Positions 12,401 to 24,400 of a DNA stretch of 64,000 nucleotides are shown in pieces. Source of the stretch: Strigops habroptila. Taxonomy: Eukaryota; Chordata; Aves; Psittaciformes; Psittacidae. Below the pieces are notes generated by a model. That model was given only the letters and a program-made list of their open reading frames with translations, searched no databases and was not told where the DNA came from. The position numbers and the translations under genes are program-made. The stretch spans positions 3,330,796 to 3,394,795 of the forward strand of contig NC_044296.2 of the NCBI RefSeq assembly GCF_004027225.2, read 5' to 3'. The number at the start of each line of letters is the position of its first letter. Position 1 is the stretch's first letter.

Positions 12401-15400
12401 ACCCAACCCTCCCACAACATCTGTCATGCATATTGAGGACCTACCAAGCATCATTTAGCAGGCACAGGTCTTTCTTCTGAGATCTACAGAAACAACCAAC
12501 CATGATCTTGTAGGGAAAAAAGTTGCTGTTGTGAGGTGTGGAGGCGATTTCCATGTGTTGTGAGGCAAAGCTTCTTTCTCACCAGGAATCAGCAGTGTGA
12601 GAGGCTTGACAATACAGCGAATTGCAGACACACTCCAGGTCTCTGGTGACAGTGCCTTGTCCAGCCACACAGTGGAATTTGGTCTAAGCCCCTATCCTAA
12701 GGAGTTGAAAGAATATTTTATTTGAACCTAAGCTGCCTTCTTATTCCATTACTGTCTCAAAAAGATGAAGTAACTCAGCTGGGATAGAGTTAATTTTCTT
12801 CCTGGTAGCTGGTGCAGTACTGTGATTTGACTTTAGCCTCAGAACAATGCTGGTAACACACCGATGGTTTAGCTGTGGCTCAGTAGCACTTACCCTGATC
12901 AAGGACTTTTCAGTCTCATGCTCTGCCAGTGAGAAGGGGCACGGGAAGCCGGGAGGGAGCAGAGACAGTACACTGAACCCGAACTAGCCAAAAGGGTATT
13001 CCATCCCACAGCACGTCATGCCCAGTATACAAACTGGGGGGAGTCACCAGGAAGGCCCAGATCGCTGCTGGGGTTGGGCTGAGTATCACTCAGCGGGTGC
13101 TGAGCAGCTGTATTGGGCATCACCTGTGTTTATTGTTTGTTTTTCCTTTCCCCTTTTTGTTTTATATTCTGTCCCCCTGTTATTCCCCTTATCATTGTTA
13201 GTAGTAGTAGTAATAGTATATTTTGCTTTAGTTATTAAACTGTTCTTATCTCAACCCATGGGGTTTACATTCTTTCCATTCTCCTCCCCATCCTGCCTGG
13301 GGAAGGGGAACGGGGAGGGTGAGTGAGGGGCTGCGTGGTGCTGAGTTACTGGCTGGGTTTAACCCATGACAGTCAGCTGCAGAGCCCCAAATTCTGGTGC
13401 TGTGCAACGGTTTCTCCCTTTGGGTCCATCTCTGGATGCAGACAAGCTGTACAGATGGAAATGCATTATTTCTTGAATACCCAAAGCTGGACTTGTGGCG
13501 GATTTTTTTCTTTTAAAACATCAAAAATCCATAGGATGTTACAACAAAAGCATAATATAAGAAACTATACTTGCTCTGAATTACATGTGTCCTACAAGGG
13601 AGCATGCAAAGAACCTGCATGGCTTGCAGAGCTGAGTGTGCATTTATCCCAGCTTTGAATTTAAACAAGTAGCTAATACACTAGAGAAATACTGATTGCA
13701 CTGATTGTGCAAGATTTTATAACCAAATTCAAGCTTAGATATTTGGGCTTCTAAAGAAGAACAAAACCAGATGTGTCCAGGGCATTCCACAGCTGGAATG
13801 TGGAGGCAACAGTCATAGGAAGAGTTTGGATTTCTTTAGATTGGTTCAAGTGCAAGAGCTCTGAAATAATTTCTTTGGGGGAGAGAAAATCTTTAATCTC
13901 ATCAAGGATTAAAGGAAAAAAACAGGCAAAACCCCACTTAAAGCTGGAAATGTGCAGGCTGGGAAGGATAGAGTAAACCTCAGTAAATATAGAAATAGCT
14001 GCCCACCATTATTTGCTTAGTCATTAATTGAAATTATAAATGCAGCAGTTATTTAATTTGCAGGCACTTAAAATCACTTAAGATGTGGCCAAAGTGTGCT
14101 TCATACCTGAGCGCTCAGTGTGTGCAAACCCCTTTGGTACAGTGCCAAAGACCAAACAAATCGACAAGGAAGAAAGGGTTAATTCTTTGACAAATATTCC
14201 TCTCTTAGATTTCTCTATCTAATTTTCCAGTGGGAAGCATCAGTGGATTTAAGGTGCCTCCAGACCCTGTCATGGTGACACAGCAAATGAATTTGAAGCA
14301 TCCCCAATATAGGGCTCTGGAGACCTTCCTCTGCTCCCCTTCTCAGCTTAACTGTTGTTAGGGACAGATTGGCTAAAGCCAGCTTGGACACACTGTCGTC
14401 ATGTATCCATGGCTGCATAATTGTCCTTTTCCCTCCCAAAGGCAGATGCTTGGGGATTGAAAAATTCCAGTTTAGTGGAAAAACTTTAGCTGACACATCT
14501 GTCTGATGTGATGGAAAGATGTTCTCCCGAGATGCACGGCAGCAGCTTCACTGGCCAGCCAAGGGAAAAGAATTACAGCCTCTTTTGCTTGCAAAAAGCT
14601 TTCAGTTTTCACAAAACCTCCCAAAATGAGCAACTCCAGGAACAAAGCCACATCGAAGCCTCTTGCTGTTGCTGTGAAAGTGCTGGCAACAGAGAGACAT
14701 TTTTCTTATCGTAGTTGGCTGTTCAGTGAGGCTTGTTTTATCCAAGCCTTGATAAAGATGGAAGTTTGCTTTTATGGAAAAAAACAAATCCTTAAATCCT
14801 AATCAAATAGCAGCATCCCCTGAGGTCTTCCTGTCATTCTGTTTAATAACACTTTGTATTGTAACACTTGTCTCTTCTTCTCCAGTTACCATGGGTTACT
14901 TGCAACAAACCTTGCTGGGTTTTACGTGTGGATGTCACTGAACTCTGTGACTCGTGGTTTTAGATTTTATAAGGGATGATGGCATTCATTAGTTCCTCAG
15001 TCCAGGAATTCTCATAGTGCTTGGCAGCAATGCTAAGTGTGCTATAAGAAGCAGGGTGTATTGTCAAAGCAAGCCTAAGAGTAAATAGCAGCGCTGTGAT
15101 GTCCCTTCCATTAACTCGCTTACACTGAGCAATTTCAACACTTCCAGGGGAAACTCCAAATATCATTATTATGGGATCCGCCTAAAGCCGGAGTCTCCGC
15201 TGAATCGTTTGCAGGAGGATACACAGTACATGGCAATGAGGCAGCAGCCCGTCCACCAGAAGCAAAGGTAGGTGCTCCAGCAGCTTGGAGCTCACTAGCT
15301 GTGCCCCTGACGCTCCCAAGGGCAAGGGTCCTTTCCCAAAGGACACAGCAGACCACATCTTGGTGTTTGGCTTTGCCTGGCAGCAGAGGGAGCATGTTGG

Positions 15401-18400
15401 GACAGTTCAAACCCAAGTGTTGCTGAAGTGCCAGAGCTGAGCTGTGGAAGAGGCGGCTGCAAGGCACTGGCTGCACTGGGTAGTGGAAGGGTCCAACAAC
15501 AATCCTGGGAGATGCTCCATCCCTGGAAACATTCAAGGCCAGGTTGGATGGGGCTCTGAGCAAAGGTGATGTAGTGGAAGATGTCCCTGTCCATTGCAGG
15601 AGGTCTGGGCTAGGTGGCCTTTAAAGGTCCCTTCCCACCCAAACCATTCCATGATTCTATTATCTGCCTATTCTGTTTGCCAGCAGCTTGATTCAGCCCC
15701 CTGCTACGGAGGATGCCACCATATATGCCTCTTTTCATGGTGTGCCTCTGACCAAACTGTTTTAGGACCTCAACTTTGGAGTTATTTGTCCCAAATCAGT
15801 GTAAGGGACTTGGAGGCTTCTGTTGTGTTTGGGTGGATTTTGGGTTTTGTTTGGTTGTGGGGTTCTTTGGTGCAAAAGCGCAAGTTAAATAGTACTGTGG
15901 TTAGTTTTGTGACTGCTTCTCCTTTTCTTTTGGTGTCACCTTGAGCAAACTTCTTAGCCCCTTTAATTCCATCTTGGGGAGTGCTTTTCAAAAGGAGGTT
16001 CTCATTTCCCCCCTCTGCTTGAATGCAACCTCATGTATTATACGATGAAGGCAGAAGTCTTCATGCCTGTGTTGCAAATAACATGTGTATGTTTGCTCAT
16101 GCCTGTGTAAATCCCAAGCCACACTCTACGTTTAGGTATAGACCAGCTCAGAAGATGGATGGAATGTCAGAGAGTGGCTCCAACAGTAACTCACACACTA
16201 CGCCAGAGCAGTCGGTTGCCGCTCAAAGTCAACATCACCAGCAATTCATAGGTGAGGAGACTGCTTTAATGGGTTAGATATCTGACATCTGGGCTTATAG
16301 CTTTAAGAGGAAGGAAGGTCTTGTCCAGCAAGCCCTTGCTGTTCTGCATTTGTTTGATGTTGTAATAAATCTACAGTGTTATTTATCATAGATATATGTA
16401 ACATAGGTAGGTATTTATACATAGTACATATCCTAATAAGCTCTTTTAATGTCACACTTGCTACATTTGTTTGCTAACTCCTATACCCACAGGAAAGCTT
16501 TTTCCTTCTGCTGTCAGATCTGTTGATTCCCTCTTAGTATGTTCTTAATCTGTCTGGATTTATCCAAATTGGATGGAAGGAGTGGAGGTCCTGAAGAGCC
16601 TGGCTAAGACAGGCAGCTGCAGGGAGAAGAGCGACTCTCTTCATTGCAAAGGCTGCAATAACCTATCTGAGGGCAGATGATCCATGTGGACCTTCTTGTG
16701 AGACAAAGTCTCTGGCTTTGCTGGTCCTGTATCTACGTGTCTCCATCACCTCCAGCAGAGACAGCAAATCCCAGCCAGCTGTGAAATACAATTTCTCCTG
16801 ATCCATCTGCTGTGTTCCATTGTACTTTCAAAATATCAGAGAGGCGTTTTTCAGGCTTGGGAGAAAATCTAATGGGAAGCGTGGTAGAGAAGACAATGTA
16901 TTCTTTCTTTTATTACGGAGAGAAAGAAAACATTTCCCTTTCTACACTGAATAAATGGGCTGTGCTTGTTCTCTTTTTGCCCACTATACCAACATGAATC
17001 AGGGAGAATACTGGATTATCAGTCTTATTTCTCCTGTTTCATCCCAACTGAAACGTGAAAGATCATCACCTGCAACAGCAGCACCTTGTGCTCACCTGTA
17101 GTCCCATGTAACTGAGTGCTCCTAACTCTCACCATCTTTCCCAATCTTTTCCCTAGATGTAACCCATGTCTTTCCCGAGTTCCCAGCCCCTGATCTAGGC
17201 AGCATCCTCTTACAAGAAGGGGTGACCATGAATGATGTGAAAACTCTGCAGCTTCTCTACAGGCGACACTGCGAGGTGATTATTTGGAATGTTTTAAATG
17301 GATTTATTAATCGAGGTGGGACATAATTCATGTGCTCATCTCATATCCTGCTCTTAGGAAAAGCTAGAATATGATAGGGAATGCTTGATTTGCTAGGTAA
17401 TACAACTTAAATATTGTGCTTTATGTTATTTTTTCATTGTGTGACAGGTTTTATGCTCTGTTGATTGCTGAACCAATGCATTTCCTGTTATTCTTCTTGT
17501 AAATTATTTAATCTAAATGGCAGCACATGAAATTTATGCTCACACCATGTGACAAGATGCTGGCAGAGCAGCTAATGACTTCTGTTCTTTGTTGTTGTTA
17601 GGTGACTTTGGATGTTGTCATGAATCTTCAGTTTCATTATATTGAGAAACTGTGGCAATCCTTCTGGAGTCCTAAAACACCATCTAGTGATGGCTCTACT
17701 GCTCTGCCGTCCAGGTACATGCTTCCATTCATTCAGAATGCTCCATTTTTGGGGTGGTATTTATCCTTTTAAAAGTGCCTGGAGTATTTTCAGCTTCATT
17801 AGGCATTTTGAGTGCTTGGGAGGACTCAAAAGTATTTGCTTCCCAGCAGAATCATTACAAAGGTTGTCAGGAGTGTTTCTTGGCATAACAACCACACAAA
17901 GTTCAGACCTTCTGAGGAAGCATCTGCTCTGATTATGTACATCTCTGTGCCTTAAACCTCCTGTAATAAGTGCTCATCCAAAATGCAGAGATGAATGAGA
18001 ATCTAAATGGTCATAAGAGCAGACAGTAAGGATTCTGTGCCATTAGGTATCCATCTGGAGTGACATTTCAGGCTCTGAGGTTTTAGTGACATTGAGACTG
18101 ACTCTCTTCGTTGGCTGGGTATCCAGATCTTGATGTGCCTTAAAGTTTGAATAATCAGCAAATACCCCATAATAATCTGTAGAATTATCCTCAGTAGATG
18201 TTACCCAGTGGATATATTCCTGCAAAGAATCACTGTAGCTGTGTTTGATTGTTTCCAAATCTCTTTTACTTCAGGCTGTATCTCCAAGGCACACTGCAGC
18301 ACCCAGAGAGCTGTACTAGGTACAGATAGGCTCACTTGGATGCTGGAGGCAGCATTTCTGCAGGGTTCTGTCTAAACCAGCCTGTCTTGCTAAGGCTATG

Positions 18401-21400
18401 TGCTCTAGTACCTGTCCTTACCACGGTTATAGGTAAATCACTCCCTCCCCCTGCTTCATATACATACAAACTGAACGCACAATAAAACGAAGATTATGGT
18501 TCCACTTCACTTAACAGAAAGTTCAGGTACTTGATGGCCAGTTCCTCCATGTGGCTGTTCTAGCAGTATGCTTGTGGAGTTCATTTAAAACTGCTCAGGC
18601 GGAGGCTTCAAGAACCTTTATAGTATGTCCAAGGCTTGGCTTTAATGTTTTTAATGTAACACATGGGGAAAGTCCCTTCCAAATTCCCAATTCCCAACAT
18701 AGCATCTGAGCAGCTCTGCTTAGATGTGCTGGCAGTGCATTAAGGCTTCAGTTTTCTCTGCTTGCTGTTTAACCAAGTATCTTATGCATTAACCATGCAG
18801 AAAAGGTTTCCATACGTCTATAAAGTGAAAATAATGTAACCTTGGCTGACCTCATTCAGCTAGAGACAATACACACTGTTCTCATCAAACACCAAATCTT
18901 TTTCCCTCTGAAAACATTCAGCATTTGAAGGTGTTAAACACTGTGAAACCATTTGTGGTACCTGTCAGTACTGGCTGAGCTGCTCAAACAACATTTGCTG
19001 CAAGCTTTTTGTTGCCACTGCTACAGCTGAGGAGGTTTAGAGCAGAGGGGAGAAGAGAGGTGTCAAGGTTTTAGAAATGGGGAAGAGAAGCTGCGTGGAG
19101 ACCTCAGAGCAGCTTCCACTGTCTGAAGGGGGCTACAAGGATGCTGGAGAGGGACCTTCATCAGGGACTGGAGTGATAGGACAAGGGGTGATGGATTTAA
19201 ACTGGAACAGGGGAAGTTCAGGTTAGATCTAAGGCAGAAGTTCTTCCCTGTGAGGGTGGTGAGGCACTGGAGGCTACCCAAGGAAGCTGTGAATGCTCCA
19301 TCCCTGGCAGTGTTCAAGGCCAGGCTGGATGAAACTTGGAGCAACCTCCTCTACTGGAAGGTGTCCCTGCCGATGGCAGGGGGTTGGAACTGGATGAGTT
19401 TTAAGGTGCCTTCCAACCCAAATCATTCTGTGATTCTGTGATTCTATGGTTGAAATAGCTGCGTCTGTAGGGAGGAGCCAGCTAAGCCTTTGCTTGCTCA
19501 AATGTCTGTACTGAGGTACAATTCCCATGTACACAGAGATATGAGTGTGTGAAAGGCAATGGAGGATAAAGACAGAAGCGAAGGCAGGCAGGGCAAGCAC
19601 CAGGAGGTGTGGGAAAACTGTGCTCAGAGCCCATGGACAGAGAGGTGCTTGCAGAGTCAGACAACTTGTACAAACAATCAGAGATTTCCTTTTGAACGAA
19701 ACATGAATGGCTTTTGCTTTTTTTCTGCTGAAAATGGGTTAAAAATCAAGAGAAAGAGTGAACACACTGAATGCAACCTGCTGCTAACACTGCCTCCCTC
19801 CTCCTCCTCTTGCAGCGAGGAACATGAAGCAACCCTCCCAAAAGAGAAGCTGATCAACCTGTGCAAATACGAACCCATCCTCAAGTGGATGAGAAGCTGT
19901 GATCACATCTTGTACCAGGCCCTGGTGGAGATTCTCATCCCAGACGTGCTCAGACCAGTGCCCAGTGAGTATCCTGCAGCGTGGTCATGGGATGTTGTGT
20001 CTGACAAACGGCCATCCCTGACTCTCTCAGGCTGGCTACCACTTGCCACAAAGATTTCCATTATAAAAGCAGATTTAGAGGGTTTTGTTTTGAATACAAG
20101 CTAAAATATTATGGCAAAGCAATATTCCTCCTGCAGCATTGCTCTGCGTTGATGGTACTTTGTGGCCCCTGGAAATTCCCATGCCTTTTAAAACTTGGTT
20201 TATGGCATATCCCATCTCCTGAGTTTGGCTAGGAGTCAAGGTAAAAGCATAGCCTCAATGCACAAGAGCTAATCCTTGTGAAGTGCTTCCTTTGAGATAG
20301 TATCTTTATTTAGGTAGGACAATTCTGTCAGCTGCTGCACCTCTTGGGAATTTGGGGTCAACTTCCATTTGGGAGATCAGTGATGGGCTGAGAAGTATTG
20401 GAAAGCCACATCCCTCTGAGCTGCTGTTGCCAGTCTACGTGCTGGGGCTATGGGTGTCTATAAAGAGCAGATTTTAACATCTGCAGAATGCTCAGAAGGA
20501 CTGTGAATGAGAAAAGAATAAGAAAGAATAAGAAAATAAGAAAAAGACTAAGAATAAGAAGTAAAGTTTGAGTAACAACATTAGACAATAAGAAAACTTT
20601 GGGTGTATCTCAGGACTCAGCTGATTTCCTTGATGCTAATGGAGATCGCAGCTAACCAGATTAGAGGCTGTGCTTTCCACAGCAGTCCTAAGCTAGAAAG
20701 TGGTGTCCAAAGATGGTACAGAGCATCCTTTCTAACTGTGCAGACTTCTTTGCAGGCACACTCACCCAGGCGATCCGTAATTTTGCCAAGAGTTTGGAAG
20801 GGTGGCTGATGAATGCAATGAGTGAATTTCCCCCCGAGATTGTCCAGACCAAGGTAAGCAGAAGGAACATGTTACAGGTCAGAGATATGAGCTGAGTATC
20901 TGTGTGTCACAGTTTTCCAGTGAATGGAAATCAATGCTTGGGTTTGGCCACGTGTACTCCAGACTAACACAGTGTAATGGATAATTATGAGCCAAAAGAA
21001 TTATGCCCCATCCCTGGCAGTGTTCAAGGCCAGGTTGGACACAGGGGCTTGGAGCAACCTAGTCTAGTGGAAGGTGTCCCTGCCCATGGCAGGGGGTTGG
21101 AACTGGATGAGCTTTAAGGTCCCTTCCAACCCAAACCATTCTATGACCGGTAGGGAAATTCCTTTGCACCAGCAGGTGATGATGCTCTGTCCATTGAACC
21201 ATTCCTATATCCTAAGATCACAGGTAAAGGCTCTGTGGAAGAAAATCTCTGCACTGGAATGAGGTTTGTCCTGCTAAAAACCACAGGACACCTCATGGAC
21301 TGAATGGCATTGCAGAGACTGAACCCAAGGCTCCTACTCCCCCTCTCCTAAAGCCATGTATTCTTGCAGCCTGTTCTCACCTTGCTGGTCTCTGCTGGAG

Positions 21401-24400
21401 GCAGAGTGTGAAAACCTGTTAGCTTAAAGAAAAGAAACACAGAGGCTGGTTTGCAGGATGCTGCCAAAGAGCTGATCTGCAGGAGCTGATGTGTGCTTTG
21501 GACAGGAGCAGGGGTAGGGCTATGCAGGGTACCCCAGCTGCTGTGTGCTGTGTGCTTGAGCTAAACACGTGTCCCAGCTCCATGGGCTGCTCCTCACAGA
21601 GCCCTGTGGCTGTGTTGCAGGTCGGGGTGGTCAGTGCCTTTGCGCAGACGCTGCGGAGATACACGTCCCTGAACCACTTGGCCCAGGCTGCCCGGGCTGT
21701 GCTGCAGAACACCTCCCAGATAAACCAGATGCTCAGTGACCTCAACCGGGTTGACTTCGCCAATGTGCAGGTAATTTGTGGTGCCTTTCCCTACATTGTA
21801 TTGTCTACAACTGGGGCTCCCTAAGGAGGTTGTCTGCTGGTAGCCAGCACCTTATTTCCAATACTAAAAAGCAATTAAATGAACAATTTCATGGTTTAGT
21901 GTTACTTTTCCAGGTAAGTTTGCCATCTCACTGCGAAGAGTGGAGCAGGCATTAAGGAACTTCTGTAAGAAGTAGTGGTACCAACAATAATATAGTTCTA
22001 ACAATAATATTGTGCCGTAGTCTGGATGAATTGGAGGAGATAGGATTCAGAGCTCATGCATGGTTCTTGTCTACTAAGAAATGAAGTTGAATTCCTGAGA
22101 TGGGATGCAACAACCATTCAGGCTTGGCATGAGTAACTCAACTCTTCTTTCTGAGCAGGAGCAAGCCTCATGGGTGTGCCAGTGCAAGGAAGGCATGGTA
22201 CAGAAGCTGGAGCAGGATTTCAAGCTCACTCTGCAGCAGCAGAGTTCCCTGGACCAGTGGGCAAGTTGGCTGGATAATGTTGTTACTCAAGTCCTGAAGC
22301 ACCATGAGGGCAGTCCCAGCTTCCCCAAGGCAGCCAGGCAGTTCCTGTTGAAATGGTCTTTCTATAGGTACATTTTCTTTCTCATTTCGGAGATATTTCT
22401 GCATGGGGCTTAGGGCATATCAATAACTCGTTGGAAAGCCAAGGGCAAGTTCTTTACTCCCATGCAACTCTGGCTAACTGTTGCTCTGCCCTGGTACGGA
22501 AGGGTACAGTTGTGTCTCCTGTATCCTTTCAGGATGGGGCTAGGATGCTCCATCAACTCATTTCTTATAAGGTGCTTTGATATTCTTGGGCTAGAGATAG
22601 AAACAGAGCACTGTGTCAGGGTCAAGAACTCACATCAGCTGTGATGCAAGTGTAAAACACAACCCAAATATTTTGTTTCCTGGCTGTTTTCCAGCTCCAT
22701 GGTGATCCGTGACCTCACCCTGCGCAGTGCTGCCAGCTTTGGCTCCTTCCACCTCATTCGCCTGCTCTATGATGAATACATGTTTTATCTGGTTGAGCAT
22801 CGTGTTGCCCAGGCAACAGGGGAGATGCCAATTGCCGTCATGGGAGAGGTGAGAATTGTTTATTCCCTAGAAACAGACCCAAATTTACCAGCGCTCAAAG
22901 AGATGCGGTTGGTTCACAAACCACACTGTCCTCTCAACATGTTCTTATAAACAGCTTTGCTGAATGATTTACTGACTTGTTTTGAGTGCCTGGCACAAAG
23001 CTCCAGCTCCTTGAGCATCTTTCATCCTGGCTGGCTAATACCTGAGCTTGGAGGCGGGGTTTGGGGCAGTTGAGCATCAGCTGAGTTTTGGAGGCCTGGA
23101 GGCGGGAGGAAAAGAATCTCCCCACTTCTCTCCATAGCCTGTGGGTACTAACCCTGACTTTGGGCTTCCTGCCAGAGCAAACACAAAAACTAAACCAAGC
23201 AAAGAAAGGTCCAAAAGTTACTTTCCCTGCAACTTCCAGTGGTACCTTCACTGAACTTCCTCAGGCCTCGGCAAGCTCCAGAGTTCCTTGTGCCACTCAC
23301 TCCATTTTTGACTTGAAAAAGCAATGATGGGTTGTTTGTGTTGTTTGGGGGGGTTGGTTTATTTTCTTTAACAAATCAGACAGTAACTGCTGTCCTGCCC
23401 AGCTGAAGCCATAGCCCATTTCTCACTCCGAAATCATAGAATCATGGAATCACAGAATGGTTTGGGTTGGAAAGGATCTTAAAGCTCATCCAGCTCCAAC
23501 CCCTGCCACGGGCAGGGACACCTTCCACTAGAGCAGGTTGCTCCAAGCCCCGGTGTCCAACCTGGCCTTGAACACTGCCAGGGATGGGGCAGCCACAGCT
23601 TCTCTGGAAAAAGTCTGTGCCAGCGCCTCAGCACCCTCACAGGGAACAACTTCTTCCTTATATCTAACCTGAACTTCCCCTGTTTCAGTTTGAACCCATT
23701 ACCCCTCGTCCTGTCGCTACAGTCCCTGATGAAGAGTCCCTCTCCAGCATCCTTGTAGCCCCCTTCAGATACTGGAAATGCACAGATGTAAAAGCCTCTG
23801 ATCAGTCTGTGACAGCAATATAGAAACTATCATTAGATTAAAACTGATCTCATTTGCTCCTTGAAGCTCATGCTGGTTTCTTCCTTTCATGGAGCTAATG
23901 TGAGCCACAAAGATCAGCTTTGTGCCTTTTGCTTCCACTTCCCCTCCTATTAGAGCCATGCTGTTGCACCAAGTCAGCAGCGCTGCGAGTTCCCACTGTT
24001 CCCAACAAAACCTCTCTCGTTATTGATATTAAAAAGGAACCTGAAAGGCAGAGAGTGGCTTCTAGGAAAAGCTAGCTGTGGGAAGCTTTCATCCTGCACG
24101 TTTTGCCTTTCCTTCATTAAACTCTTGCACTATTTCTGTTCTCCAGGAGGGGGCTGAGTCTTCCCACCAAAAGAGGGTGAATCTCATGTCCTTCCATTTC
24201 CATTGCTCGCTTTAGAACTCCTGTGCTTCTCGGTTCCTTCTGCTGCCCGACTTTGCAGGACTTTTCAGCATTATTGTTATAGCAGTTTCGTGTTTCAGGG
24301 GGAGACAACACATCTTCAGAACCAAGCATATCCCCAGCTCCCTAGTTACACTTGGCACAGTGGCCTTGCAAGCCAAAACACTCTCCTGACATGAATGCAA

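Larger units (their letters stand above)
15268..19815. other. RFX2 introns between 15.3 and 19.8 kb
   Basis: Four introns (15268-16135, 16252-17156, 17276-17601, 17715-19815) around the exons at 16136, 17157 and 17602. CR1 lies in the first and last; otherwise nothing is recognised. Confidence 0.8.
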
